NCBI GenBank assembly: GCA_030595325.1
Contig: JAUVDN010000016.1
Location: forward strand, 1-32,832
Reading direction: 5' to 3'
DNA: 32,832 nt
DNA from: Gammaproteobacteria bacterium
Lineage (GTDB): Bacteria > Pseudomonadota > Gammaproteobacteria > SZUA-229
Position 1 is the first letter of the stretch, and every line of letters starts with the position of its first letter. A program made the translations under genes and the position numbers. The notes beneath the pieces are model-generated. The model made no database searches. It was not told the origin of the DNA and was given only the letters and a program-made list of their open reading frames with translations. Below are positions 16,624-24,805 of this stretch, one piece after another.

Positions 16624-16664
16624 AGTATAAATATTTACGCATAAAAAGACATGATATATGTCAA
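16624..16664 (-). promoter_or_regulatory. candidate FNR-dependent class II promoter of the Yip1-ccoNOQP operon
   Basis: On the minus strand TTGACATATATCAT (16664-16651) matches the FNR box TTGAT-N4-ATCAA at 8 of 10 positions. A -10 box TATACT lies at 16629-16624. The box centre would be at about -40.5 from the predicted start near 16617, essentially the -41.5 of class II FNR activation. A sigma70 -35 reading (TTGACA) would be 29 bases from the -10, too far. The predicted leader is about 115 bases. Confidence 0.6.
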
Positions 16665-16698
16665 AAACCGTCGACTCAAAACCTGAAGTTTTGTCAGG

Positions 16699-17439
16699 TT
16701 ATTTATCAGTATCGCGCTCACCAACCATGACTTTTAAACGATTCATATCCAGAATAGTGATATGCCTGCGATCGACTTCGATGATTTTTTCGCTCTGAAA
16801 AGAGGCAAATAAACGACTGACTGTCTCTACCGCCATACCAAGATAGTTAGCGATGTCCTGACGAGGCATACTCAGATTAAACTCGGTTTCTTTCCAGTGA
16901 CGCTCTTCCATGCGAGCCGCCAAACTAAGTAAAAAACTGGCAAGACGCTCTTCTGATGTCATTTTGCCTAACAACAGAAGCATCTTATGGTCTTCAGCGA
17001 CCTCTTTACCCATGATACGACGCATCTGCTTCTGCAAGCCTGGCACCTTATGACAGAGTGCTTCCAGGTCATCCAATGGCAACTCACAGACACTGGAGGT
17101 CTCAAGCGCAACCGCATTACAGGTATGATGACCTTCACCAAAACCATCCAGACCAAGCAGCTCGCCAGCTAAGTGAAAACCAACGATCTGCTCTTCACCA
17201 TTGGCACTTTCAGTCATTGTTTTTACACAGCCAGAACGCACCGCATACATTGCTCTCGATTTGTCACCATCACGATAAAGAAATTCATTTTTGTGTAGAG
17301 GTTTTGGCTGCTCGACTACTGCATCCAGATTTGCCAGATCTTCATCATTCATGCCATGCGGAAAGCACAGTTCACGTAGGTTACACTGCTTACAGCTAAC
17401 CTTTAAATGATCAATATCAAGACGTTTTAGTGTGCTCAT
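16699..17439 (-). CDS. fnr: FNR/Anr-type oxygen-responsive transcription regulator
   Basis: A Crp/FNR family activator of 246 residues. The four cysteines that hold the oxygen-labile 4Fe-4S cluster in FNR are present: Cys16, Cys19, Cys25 (CKQCNLRELC) and Cys118 (SSVCELP). About 40-140 is the cyclic-nucleotide-like sensor barrel, followed by a long dimerisation helix. The DNA-binding helix-turn-helix PRQDIANYLGMAVETVSRLF carries the E-x-x-S-R motif (Glu205, Ser208, Arg209) that reads TTGAT half-sites. It is transcribed away from ccoI and stands 196 bases upstream of the Yip1-ccoNOQP operon, whose promoter carries an FNR-like box. This is local control of a microaerobic oxidase by its own oxygen sensor. 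Confidence 0.95.
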   Translation of the reverse strand: MSTLKRLDIDHLKVSCKQCNLRELCFPHGMNDEDLANLDAVVEQPKPLHKNEFLYRDGDKSRAMYAVRSGCVKTMTESANGEEQIVGFHLAGELLGLDGFGEGHHTCNAVALETSSVCELPLDDLEALCHKVPGLQKQMRRIMGKEVAEDHKMLLLLGKMTSEERLASFLLSLAARMEERHWKETEFNLSMPRQDIANYLGMAVETVSRLFASFQSEKIIEVDRRHITILDMNRLKVMVGERDTDK

Positions 17440-17535
17440 AGTTTAAGATACAGCCTTTGGTTTCATCGGTTTAATTCGGTAGCGCATGCCTTGTATGCTA
17501 GTACCTTATTATCATATATCATTTAAACAATTGAT

Positions 17536-17565
17536 TTAACAAAGAACAAGCCTTTTCGCTACAAT
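17536..17565 (+). promoter_or_regulatory. candidate promoter of ccoI, predicted leaderless
   Basis: TTAACA (17536-17541) and TACAAT (17560-17565) each match the sigma70 consensus at five of six positions with an 18-base spacer. The expected transcription start is on or next to the ccoI ATG at 17572, and no Shine-Dalgarno precedes that ATG. Confidence 0.45.
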
Positions 17566-17571
17566 TAACGC

Positions 17572-20028
17572 ATGAAAAAAAACACAGAATCCTCTTTTTG
17601 TTTTCATTGTGGACTCCCTGTCCCCGATAAACTGGACATTACCGTTGAATATAAAGGCAAGCATGAACCCATGTGTTGCTATGGCTGTCAGGCCGTTTCA
17701 CAGGCAATCATCAATAGTGGTATGGATGATTTTTATAAATTCCGTACCAGCAACCCCGACAAACCCGAAGAGATTGTTCCTGAGTTTTTGCAACAGCTTA
17801 AAGCCTACGACTCCTCTTCCATACAAAAGAAATTTGTCGAAACCACCGATGAAGAAAACATATTAGAAGTCTCACTTATTCTTGAAGGTATAACTTGCGC
17901 GGCCTGTGTCTGGTTAAATGAAAAACACCTCAATGCATTACCTGGAGTAATCAGTGCGAACATAAATTACAGCAATCACCGTGCCCGGGTCAGGTGGGAT
18001 AATACAAAAATTCAACTCAGTGAAATACTCGAATCCATCTCGCGCATCGGTTATCTGGCACACCCCTATGATCCAGAACAGCATCAACGGATATTAGAGA
18101 ATGAGCGCAAACAACAAATAAAACGCATAGGACTGTCTGGCGTACTGGGCATGCAGATCATGATTTTCGCCGTTGCTATGTATACCGGTGAATGGTGGGG
18201 CATGGAAGAATCATTTAAACAGAGTTTCCGCTGGATAAGTCTCGCACTTACCCTTCCATTATTGCTTTTCACATCAAACATTTTCTTTATATCGGCATAC
18301 AGAGACTTAAGCAACAAACGTGTTGGTATGGACGTTCCAATCTCACTGGGTATCGGCATTGCCTTTATTTCCAGTCTGGTCAATACAGTTAATGGTGCCG
18401 GTGAAGTCTATTTTGATTCCGTTGCGATGTTCACCTTCTTCTTATTAACTGCACGTTACTTTGAAGTTGGTACTCGAAAACAAACATCCGAAGCCACTGA
18501 AGCACTGCTCAACCTAAAGCCGGCAATTGCTACCCGACTTATTGATTATGCTGATAAAAAATCAAACCGCATCGACGACCAGGAAAGTATCGCCGTCGCT
18601 GAATTAAACACAGAAGATTATTTATTAGTGCGCCCCGGTGAAATCATCCCCGCAGACGGAATAATAATAAATGGTATATCGGGTATTAATGAATCGTTGA
18701 TTACCGGTGAGAGTCTGCCGGTAACAAAACAGTCAGGTGACGCTGTAATAGGTGGCAGCACAAATACAGAAAACCCCTTGATCATACAGGTTAGCAAACT
18801 GGGTGAAGACTCTGTTCTATCATCGATCCAACGTTTAATCGATGAAGCGCAACACACCAAACCGGCCATCGCAAAACTCGCCGATAAAATTGCAACCTGG
18901 TTCATCTCTGTATTGCTTAGCATCGCAGCCATAGTTGCCTTCTACTGGTATAAAACTGACCCCACACAATGGCTAGAAATCACCATCGCTACGCTAGTAG
19001 TTAGCTGCCCGTGCGCACTATCACTGGCCACACCAACAGCTATTACAGCAGCTAGCGGGCAGCTAGCAAAAATAGGTTTATTACCTAAACGAGCTCATGC
19101 ATTAGAAACGCTGGCACATGCCACAGATTTTGTTTTTGATAAAACCGGCACGCTGACTGAAGGTAAAATAAAGTTAGAAAAAACCATACCGCTGACGAAT
19201 GACTATGACGATAATTTTGTATTAAACATTGCCGCGTCACTGGAAGCCAGTTCTGAACACCCTATTGCCCAGGCACTAATCTCTGCTAACAAACAAACAT
19301 TACTAACAGCTGACAAACTAACGCATACAACGGGTTTAGGTATACAGGGGGAAATTGATGAAAAAATTTGGTTCGTAGGTAACCAAGAATTTATTCAGCA
19401 ACACACCACTGACTCTTTTGAAGATGACACTGACCATAGCAGTAAAATATATCTGGCAAATCAAAATCGATGTGTCGCTATTTTTATTCTGTCAGATAAA
19501 ATTCGCAACGAAGCCCAATCACTTATAACTCAACTTCATCAGCAGCATAAACAGACACACTTGATGACTGGCGACCGTATCGAAAGTGCTAAACAAATAA
19601 GCCATCAACTAGGAATAGAACATTGTTCAGCAAACCTGAAACCTGAAGACAAACTAAAACAGGTAACCACTCTACAACAAAAAGGCGCCATCGTAGTCAT
19701 GACTGGCGATGGCGTAAATGACGCTCCCGTTCTAGCAGGTGCTGACCTTTCCATCGCCATGGGTAAAGGCACACAGCTGGCCGCTGCCACTGCAGACATG
19801 ATCTTAATCAGTAATAATATTGCACATATCTATCACGGCTATCTAATAGCGATAAAAACGCTGCGCATCATTAAACAGAATTTAAGCTGGGCACTGCTAT
19901 ATAATGTAATCGCAATTCCCGCTGCCGCTATGGGTTATGTCGAACCCTGGTTAGCTGCTATCGGCATGTCGCTTAGCTCATTAGTCGTTGTCTTAAATGC
20001 GTTGCGACTTAACAAGATGAAATTTTAA
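17572..20028 (+). CDS. ccoI: cbb3 oxidase copper-translocating P1B-type ATPase CcoI (FixI)
   Basis: CcoI exports copper across the inner membrane for insertion into CcoN. The 818-residue protein begins with a cysteine-rich segment typical of FixI (Cys10, Cys13, Cys35-Cys36-x-x-Cys39). An HMA domain with GITCAACVW (Cys109, Cys112) follows. Eight membrane helices follow, including the metal-site CPC at 479-481. Other P-type motifs are TGES (378), DKTGTLT with phosphorylated Asp523, SEHPIAQAL (His563) and TGDGVNDAP (711-719). The long Cys-rich N-terminus and the ccoS neighbour favour CcoI over CopA. It is divergent from fnr, with ccoS 26 bases downstream. Confidence 0.96.
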   Translation: MKKNTESSFCFHCGLPVPDKLDITVEYKGKHEPMCCYGCQAVSQAIINSGMDDFYKFRTSNPDKPEEIVPEFLQQLKAYDSSSIQKKFVETTDEENILEVSLILEGITCAACVWLNEKHLNALPGVISANINYSNHRARVRWDNTKIQLSEILESISRIGYLAHPYDPEQHQRILENERKQQIKRIGLSGVLGMQIMIFAVAMYTGEWWGMEESFKQSFRWISLALTLPLLLFTSNIFFISAYRDLSNKRVGMDVPISLGIGIAFISSLVNTVNGAGEVYFDSVAMFTFFLLTARYFEVGTRKQTSEATEALLNLKPAIATRLIDYADKKSNRIDDQESIAVAELNTEDYLLVRPGEIIPADGIIINGISGINESLITGESLPVTKQSGDAVIGGSTNTENPLIIQVSKLGEDSVLSSIQRLIDEAQHTKPAIAKLADKIATWFISVLLSIAAIVAFYWYKTDPTQWLEITIATLVVSCPCALSLATPTAITAASGQLAKIGLLPKRAHALETLAHATDFVFDKTGTLTEGKIKLEKTIPLTNDYDDNFVLNIAASLEASSEHPIAQALISANKQTLLTADKLTHTTGLGIQGEIDEKIWFVGNQEFIQQHTTDSFEDDTDHSSKIYLANQNRCVAIFILSDKIRNEAQSLITQLHQQHKQTHLMTGDRIESAKQISHQLGIEHCSANLKPEDKLKQVTTLQQKGAIVVMTGDGVNDAPVLAGADLSIAMGKGTQLAAATADMILISNNIAHIYHGYLIAIKTLRIIKQNLSWALLYNVIAIPAAAMGYVEPWLAAIGMSLSSLVVVLNALRLNKMKF

Positions 20029-20054
20029 AATCGTATTTCACATAAATATCTCCT

Positions 20055-20246
20055 ATGGATATAATCTACCTACTACTACCCGTCGCATTGATAATTGTAA
20101 TAATTATTATCGCTGTGTTTTTCTGGGCAGTTAAATCAGATCAGTTCGAAGATATGGAAGGACCTGCTTATCGCATACTGATGGACGATGATGAAGGTGA
20201 CAACAAGACACCTGTCGAGTCCACACAAAAAAATGAAAAAGACTAA
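20055..20246 (+). CDS. ccoS: cbb3 oxidase maturation protein CcoS
   Basis: A 63-residue protein with one N-terminal transmembrane helix (IIYLLLPVALIIVIIIIAVF) and the CcoS/FixS signature FWAVKSDQFEDMEGPAYRIL. CcoS is needed for incorporation of haem b and CuB cofactors into the oxidase. It follows ccoI closely and precedes the zinc-ribbon gene by six bases. Length and motif are typical. Confidence 0.95.
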   Translation: MDIIYLLLPVALIIVIIIIAVFFWAVKSDQFEDMEGPAYRILMDDDEGDNKTPVESTQKNEKD

Positions 20247-20252
20247 ACCCCT

Positions 20253-20819
20253 ATGTCCAAAGCATTCAACCAGTGCTCACTGTATCTACGTCCCGCACGA
20301 CACGATTTCACCCTTGATGATCTCGAATTATTTACCGCTGAGTTACGAAATATTCAGCTCATCTCGAAGACGATAGACAAACAGAGCAATTCTTATTACA
20401 CCGGTGACAACTATTTAGATTACATTGCTTACATGGGCTGCGCACCGAACATTAAATTTAAAGCCGACCCAAACAGCAAAAATAACAACGAAAATTTTTG
20501 CCAGATAACTCTTCACCAATATAAATCTCCTCATTTAATTGTAAGTCAGAAACAGGCAAGTGCGCCACTATGCCCAAACTGTAAAAACCCCATAAGAGAC
20601 TGGCAAGAAAATAAAACCAGCACAACAATACAATGCCCACTATGCAGCAATACGACTAACATTAACGACCTCAACTGGCGAAAAATGGCCGGTTGCGCAC
20701 AGCTGTTTATTGAGATTAGCGATATCTTCCCTAAAGAAGCATTGCCACAACAATCACTATTAGACAAACTGAAAGACATAACTAATACAGACTGGCTGTA
20801 TTTTTACAGTTGCCGCTAA
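20253..20819 (+). CDS. zinc-ribbon protein of unknown function, downstream of ccoS
   Basis: A soluble 188-residue protein. A four-cysteine zinc ribbon is visible in the middle: CPNCKNPIRDW, then about 20 residues later CPLCSN. No catalytic motif is recognised. Before the ribbon lies an alpha/beta segment (DDLELFTAELRNIQLIS); after it lie NDLNWRKMAGCAQLFIEI and a C-terminal TDWLYFYSCR. The gene starts six bases after the ccoS stop, so it is very probably in the ccoIS transcript. A link to oxidase maturation or regulation is inferred from position only. I recall unnamed proteins of this kind in gammaproteobacteria but no function. Confidence 0.82.
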   Translation: MSKAFNQCSLYLRPARHDFTLDDLELFTAELRNIQLISKTIDKQSNSYYTGDNYLDYIAYMGCAPNIKFKADPNSKNNNENFCQITLHQYKSPHLIVSQKQASAPLCPNCKNPIRDWQENKTSTTIQCPLCSNTTNINDLNWRKMAGCAQLFIEISDIFPKEALPQQSLLDKLKDITNTDWLYFYSCR

Positions 20820-20889
20820 TGGCAAAACCAATTGCTTACAAAGCATAAAAATACCGTATTTATCACTACACTTACGGGGTGAGGTTTTT

Positions 20890-21144
20890 ATGACAACAGA
20901 CAAACAACATCCACTAAAAAAAATACTCGTTTTAATAGAAATGGTAGGCGAGCATTACTGGAGTGTATTACTGATTGGTCTGGCGCTGTTTATCAGCGCT
21001 ATCGTTTACGGTTATTTCTTAAACCACCACACACTTTTTATGTTCAGCATCTATGGTGCCATCGCCTTCATTTTTGCCCTACCCGCGCTATTAATGATCA
21101 GTTACCTGTTAAACAGTCTTTTTGATTTGATCCGCAAACGATAA
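20890..21144 (+). CDS. small two-helix membrane protein, function unknown
   Basis: An 84-residue protein with two predicted membrane helices (about 24-46, YWSVLLIGLALFISAIVYGYFL, and 50-74, FMFSIYGAIAFIFALPALLM). It has short charged ends and lacks signal-cleavage features. A clear Shine-Dalgarno (GTGAGG) precedes the ATG, which supports real translation. It is 70 bases after the zinc-ribbon gene and could be the last gene of the ccoI operon or have its own promoter. Not recognised. Confidence 0.7.
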   Translation: MTTDKQHPLKKILVLIEMVGEHYWSVLLIGLALFISAIVYGYFLNHHTLFMFSIYGAIAFIFALPALLMISYLLNSLFDLIRKR

Positions 21145-21191
21145 TCCCAATCGTGAAGCACCAAAGGTGACACTCCTGCCAAGAGCGTTTT

Positions 21192-21220
21192 TGTAGGAGC
21201 GGAATTTTCTCATTCCGCGA
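21192..21220. repeat. solo copy of the fis-purH element terminal repeat (REP-like)
   Basis: TGTAGGAGCGGAATTTTCTC plus the following nine bases match the outer end of both terminal repeats at 6270 and 7018 with two or three changes. This copy is a better hairpin than those: GCGGAAT (21200-21206) pairs exactly with ATTCCGC (21213-21219) around six bases. It lies 47 bases after the two-helix gene and 100 bases before purD. Confidence 0.7.
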
Positions 21221-21319
21221 ACCCCTCAAACAAATAACCAACCTATTAGTGTAAAATACTGCGCTTTAAGTCATTCGCCCCCATTTTTTTCATAATACAA
21301 ACACCAAAGATCAATCATC

Positions 21320-22603
21320 ATGAATATCCTAATCATCGGCAGCGGTGGCCGTGAACACGCCCTTGCCTGGAAAGTCGCCCAATCACCTCTGGCTGACAAA
21401 GTCTTCGTTGCACCAGGAAATGCAGGTACCGCCTTAGAAAACAATATCGAAAATGTAGCTATAGGCGCAGAAGATATCCCGGCACTGCTTGAATTCGCCA
21501 AAACCAAGCAGATCGGCCTGACTATCGTCGGTCCTGAGGCCGCACTGGTTGATGGCATCGTTGATGCCTTCACCGAAAACAACTTAAAGATATTTGGCCC
21601 GACCAAAGCCGCTGCTCAACTGGAAGGCTCCAAAGCTTTCACTAAAGATTTTCTGGAACGCCACAAGATTCCTACCGCCTTTTACGGTAACTTCACCGAG
21701 ATCGAACCGGCTGTTGCCTACATCGAAGAGAAAGGCGCGCCTATCGTCATCAAAGCTGACGGCTTAGCTGCAGGCAAAGGCGTTATCCTGGCACAAACCA
21801 ACGAAGAAGCCATTGCTGCTGTCAAAGACATGCTGGCCGGTAATAAATTTGGAGATGCCGGTGCCCGCGTGGTTATCGAAGAATTTCTGTATGGTGAAGA
21901 AGCCAGCTTCATCTGTATGGTGGATGGCAAAAATATACTGCCGATGGCTAGCTCGCAAGATCACAAAGCGCGTGACAACGGCGACACCGGACCTAATACC
22001 GGCGGCATGGGTGCATACTCCCCTGCGCCAGTCGTCACACCTGAAATGCACGATCGCATCATGCAACTGGTCATCGAACCCACGGTTAAAGGCATGTCTG
22101 ATGAAGGCAATAGCTTCAGCGGCTTTTTGTACGCTGGGGTAATGATTAACGACGAAGGTATCCCCAAAGTACTGGAATACAACGTACGTTTTGGTGACCC
22201 GGAAACCCAACCGATCATGATGCGTTTAAAATCTGATTTAGTACAACATTGCCTGGATGCCATCGACGGGAAATTAGATAAAGCAGTCACTTCGTGGGAT
22301 GAACGTACGTCGATTGGCATCGTACTCGCTGCCGGTGGTTACCCTGAAAGTTATAACAAAGGTGATGTCATCAGCGGTTTAGAAAATACCGAAACCGACT
22401 CAACTAAAGTATTCCATGCCGGCACAGCTGAAAAAGATGGCAACATCATAACCAATGGTGGCCGCGTATTGTGTGCTGTAGCTCTAGGTGATTCAGTAAC
22501 TGAAGCACAGACGCAGGCTTATAAGTTAGTCGAAAAAATTAGCTGGAACAATGTGTACTATCGAACAGATATAGGGCATCGGGCAATAGCTAGAGAGAAA
22601 TAG
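21320..22603 (+). CDS. purD: phosphoribosylamine-glycine ligase PurD
   Basis: An ATP-grasp ligase joining glycine to 5-phosphoribosylamine, the second step of purine synthesis. It has 427 residues, the usual length. The N-terminal MNILIIGSGGREHALAWK, IKADGLAAGKGVILA (ATP-grasp), EEFLYGEEASF, and HKARDNGDTGPNTGGMGAYSPAP are diagnostic, as are YNVRFGDPETQP and the C-terminal GHRAIA. It ends at a strong bidirectional terminator shared with rho. Upstream is a REP-like sequence rather than purH. Confidence 0.97.
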   Translation: MNILIIGSGGREHALAWKVAQSPLADKVFVAPGNAGTALENNIENVAIGAEDIPALLEFAKTKQIGLTIVGPEAALVDGIVDAFTENNLKIFGPTKAAAQLEGSKAFTKDFLERHKIPTAFYGNFTEIEPAVAYIEEKGAPIVIKADGLAAGKGVILAQTNEEAIAAVKDMLAGNKFGDAGARVVIEEFLYGEEASFICMVDGKNILPMASSQDHKARDNGDTGPNTGGMGAYSPAPVVTPEMHDRIMQLVIEPTVKGMSDEGNSFSGFLYAGVMINDEGIPKVLEYNVRFGDPETQPIMMRLKSDLVQHCLDAIDGKLDKAVTSWDERTSIGIVLAAGGYPESYNKGDVISGLENTETDSTKVFHAGTAEKDGNIITNGGRVLCAVALGDSVTEAQTQAYKLVEKISWNNVYYRTDIGHRAIAREK

Positions 22604-22640
22604 TCGATACTCGTGCCTGACAAACACTTAAATAATAGAC

Positions 22641-22673
22641 AAAAAAATACCCGCTAAACGCGGGTATTTTTTT
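22641..22673. terminator. bidirectional intrinsic terminator between purD and rho
   Basis: AAAAAAATACCCGC (22641-22654) and GCGGGTATTTTTTT (22660-22673) are perfect reverse complements with a 5-base loop. The GC core with an A-run on one side and a T-run on the other serves both convergent genes. It is the clearest terminator in the window. Confidence 0.93.
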
Positions 22674-22687
22674 AACAACACTTGATA

Positions 22688-23944
22688 TTATCCTTTCATT
22701 GAATCAAAGAACTCAGCATTTGTCTTCGTTGCCTGTAGTTTACCCATAAGGAACTCGATTGCACCGATTTCATCCATAGGCTGTAACAAGCGACGTAATA
22801 TCCACATCTTTTGTAGCTCATCAGGTTTAGTAAGCAACTCTTCGCGACGCGTACCTGAACGGTTGATATTAATCGCAGGGAAGATACGCTTCTCTGTAAT
22901 ACGACGATCCAGATGAATCTCCATGTTACCAGTACCCTTAAACTCTTCGTAGATAACCTCATCCATCTTCGAACCGGTATCAACCAGTGCCGTAGCAAGA
23001 ATAGTGATACTGCCGCCTTCTTCGATATTACGCGCCGCGCCAAAGAAACGTTTTGGACGGTGTAACGCATGAGCATCAATACCACCAGTTAGTACTTTAC
23101 CTGATGAAGGAATCACAGTGTTATAAGCACGCGCCAGACGGGTTATCGAATCCAGAAGAATAACAACATCTCTTTTATGCTCAGCAAGACGCTTGGCTTT
23201 TTCGATAACCATCTCAGCAACTTGAACATGGCGACTCGCCGGTTCATCGAAAGTTGAAGAAACCACTTCACCACGCACACTGCGCTCCATCTCTGTTACT
23301 TCTTCCGGGCGCTCATCGATAAGTAATACGATAAGATCACAATCTGGATTGTTTGCTGCTATCGATTGCGCGATATGATTCAACATCATAGTTTTACCGG
23401 CTTTCGGTGGCGACACGATTAAGCCGCGCTGCCCCTTACCGATTGGTGACATCAGATCGATAATACGCGCAGTGATATCTTCGGTACTGCCGTTACCGCG
23501 CTCCATGATTAAACGCTCATTCGGATGTAACGGTGTTAAATTTTCAAAAGCAATTTTATTGCGCGTATTTTCCGGCGAATCAAAATTAATCTTGTCCACT
23601 TTAAGCATGGCAAAATAACGTTCACCATCTTTTGGTGGTCTGATTTTACCTTCGATGGTATCACCAGTGCGCATGCTGAACCGACGTATCTGACTCGGTG
23701 ATACATAGATATCATCGGGACCAGCTAAATACGAGCCTTCCGCCGAGCGTAAAAACCCAAATCCATCCTGAAGAATTTCCAGTACACCGCCACCAAATAT
23801 GTCTTCACCACCTTTTGCATGCGATTTTAAAATAGCAAAGATGATGTCTTGTTTTTTCGATCGAGAAACATTGTCTATTTTCATCGATGCAGCAAGCTCT
23901 AATAATTCGGGAACGGGTTGATGTTTTAGTTCAGATAGATTCAT
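22688..23944 (-). CDS. rho: transcription termination factor Rho
   Basis: A hexameric RNA-dependent ATPase that ends transcription. The protein has 418 residues, matching the 419 of E. coli. It has the N-terminal helical domain ([18 protein letters not shown]), the cold-shock-like RNA-binding fold ([20 protein letters not shown]), the Walker A loop SPPKAGKT (Lys184), catalytic Glu in [10 protein letters not shown], Walker [18 protein letters not shown], the Q loop [14 protein letters not shown] and the C-terminal [17 protein letters not shown]. It lies downstream of trxA on the same strand with a 207-base spacer. Confidence 0.98.
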   Translation of the reverse strand: MNLSELKHQPVPELLELAASMKIDNVSRSKKQDIIFAILKSHAKGGEDIFGGGVLEILQDGFGFLRSAEGSYLAGPDDIYVSPSQIRRFSMRTGDTIEGKIRPPKDGERYFAMLKVDKINFDSPENTRNKIAFENLTPLHPNERLIMERGNGSTEDITARIIDLMSPIGKGQRGLIVSPPKAGKTMMLNHIAQSIAANNPDCDLIVLLIDERPEEVTEMERSVRGEVVSSTFDEPASRHVQVAEMVIEKAKRLAEHKRDVVILLDSITRLARAYNTVIPSSGKVLTGGIDAHALHRPKRFFGAARNIEEGGSITILATALVDTGSKMDEVIYEEFKGTGNMEIHLDRRITEKRIFPAININRSGTRREELLTKPDELQKMWILRRLLQPMDEIGAIEFLMGKLQATKTNAEFFDSMKG

Positions 23945-24151
23945 AATTGGAAGGTGGTTTGATTTGAGTTTAGGAAATAAAGTGATGTCTGCCTTGTTTT
24001 ATACAAGATGCGTTACGTGCGTTATTACACGTTATGTAATGAGGCCTACAGACGACTACGCCTCTAAAGTTTTTTATATTGTTTTAGTCTTTGAAATCAT
24101 CATTACGAACACATGAAGAAGGTTCATATATTCGTAATGACAGGACAATAG
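23945..24151 (-). other. trxA-rho spacer / rho leader region
   Basis: There is no open frame of note. It holds a hairpin at 24101-24139 and a smaller dyad ACGTG-N8-CACGT at 24015-24032. In E. coli the rho leader is a site of Rho autoregulation; whether that applies here cannot be read from the sequence. Confidence 0.4.
24101..24139. terminator. hairpin after trxA, possible terminator or attenuator
   Basis: CATTACGAA (24101-24109) pairs perfectly with TTCGTAATG (24131-24139), and inside it ATGAA (24113-24117) pairs with TTCAT (24123-24127). It begins 13 bases after the trxA stop on the minus strand. A T-run does not follow directly, so termination would be weak, allowing read-through into rho. 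Confidence 0.45.
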
Positions 24152-24478
24152 TTACAGACTACTGTCAATAAATGCGGTTAATTGTGATTTAGATAATGCG
24201 CCTACTTTAGTCGCTTCTACATCACCATCTTTAAAAATCATTAATGTCGGAATACCACGGATACCAAATTTTGGTGGTGTTGCTGAGTTCTCATCAATAT
24301 TTAGTTTTGCGACTTTTAACTTGCCGGCATACTCACTGACAATCTCTTCAAGAATCGGCGCAATCATTTTGCATGGACCACACCATTCTGCCCAGTAATC
24401 AACTAATACAGGAATTTCTGACTTTAAAACGTCTTCTTCAAATGAATCATCTGTGACGTAAACAATATCGCTGCTCAA
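24152..24478 (-). CDS. trxA: thioredoxin 1
   Basis: A 108-residue cytosolic disulfide reductase with the active site WCGPC (Cys33, Cys36) in [16 protein letters not shown]. It also has the cis-Pro in RGIPTLMIF and the usual C-terminal helix (LTAFIDSSL). Translation appears to start at a TTG (24478), with GAGG about ten bases upstream; the nearby ATG at the GAGG is in another frame and stops after five codons. It stands between rho and the divergent rhlB, the usual gammaproteobacterial arrangement. Confidence 0.97.
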   Translation of the reverse strand: MSSDIVYVTDDSFEEDVLKSEIPVLVDYWAEWCGPCKMIAPILEEIVSEYAGKLKVAKLNIDENSATPPKFGIRGIPTLMIFKDGDVEATKVGALSKSQLTAFIDSSL

Positions 24479-24805
24479 CGGGAAAACCTCATTTATTTTG
24501 TTATGTATGAATTATCGTATTAACGATTAAGAATTTATTATTGAAATCTTGTTATTGATATCTATGTAATAGAAACTATATTTTGAATTAATCTTGCTTA
24601 GTATTTTTGCTTGTAAACTTATTAGGTTCGAAGTCTTCGGAAATCAAGATAATGATGTCCTGTATATTAGACTATTTTTTAAATTTGTACACCCCCTAAT
24701 TTAGGGAACCCCTAAATAACTCTGTATCGACATCTCACCAGTAAACCTTCTCGACACAGACTTAATCAGAGATTCCCTAACAAATTTACTGTAAGCTACG
24801 CCTCC
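24479..24805. other. divergent trxA-rhlB intergenic region
   Basis: These 327 AT-rich bases hold no credible gene. They must contain the trxA and rhlB promoters. I see a short dyad CCCTAATTTAGGG near 24695-24707, followed by a direct repeat of CCCTAAAT, but no convincing promoter pair or riboswitch. rhlB has no Shine-Dalgarno upstream of its ATG. Confidence 0.4.

Noticed and set aside
17530-17544. FNR box in the fnr-ccoI spacer
   Set aside because: TTGATTTAACAAAG has a perfect left half but no ATCAA right half at the required spacing.
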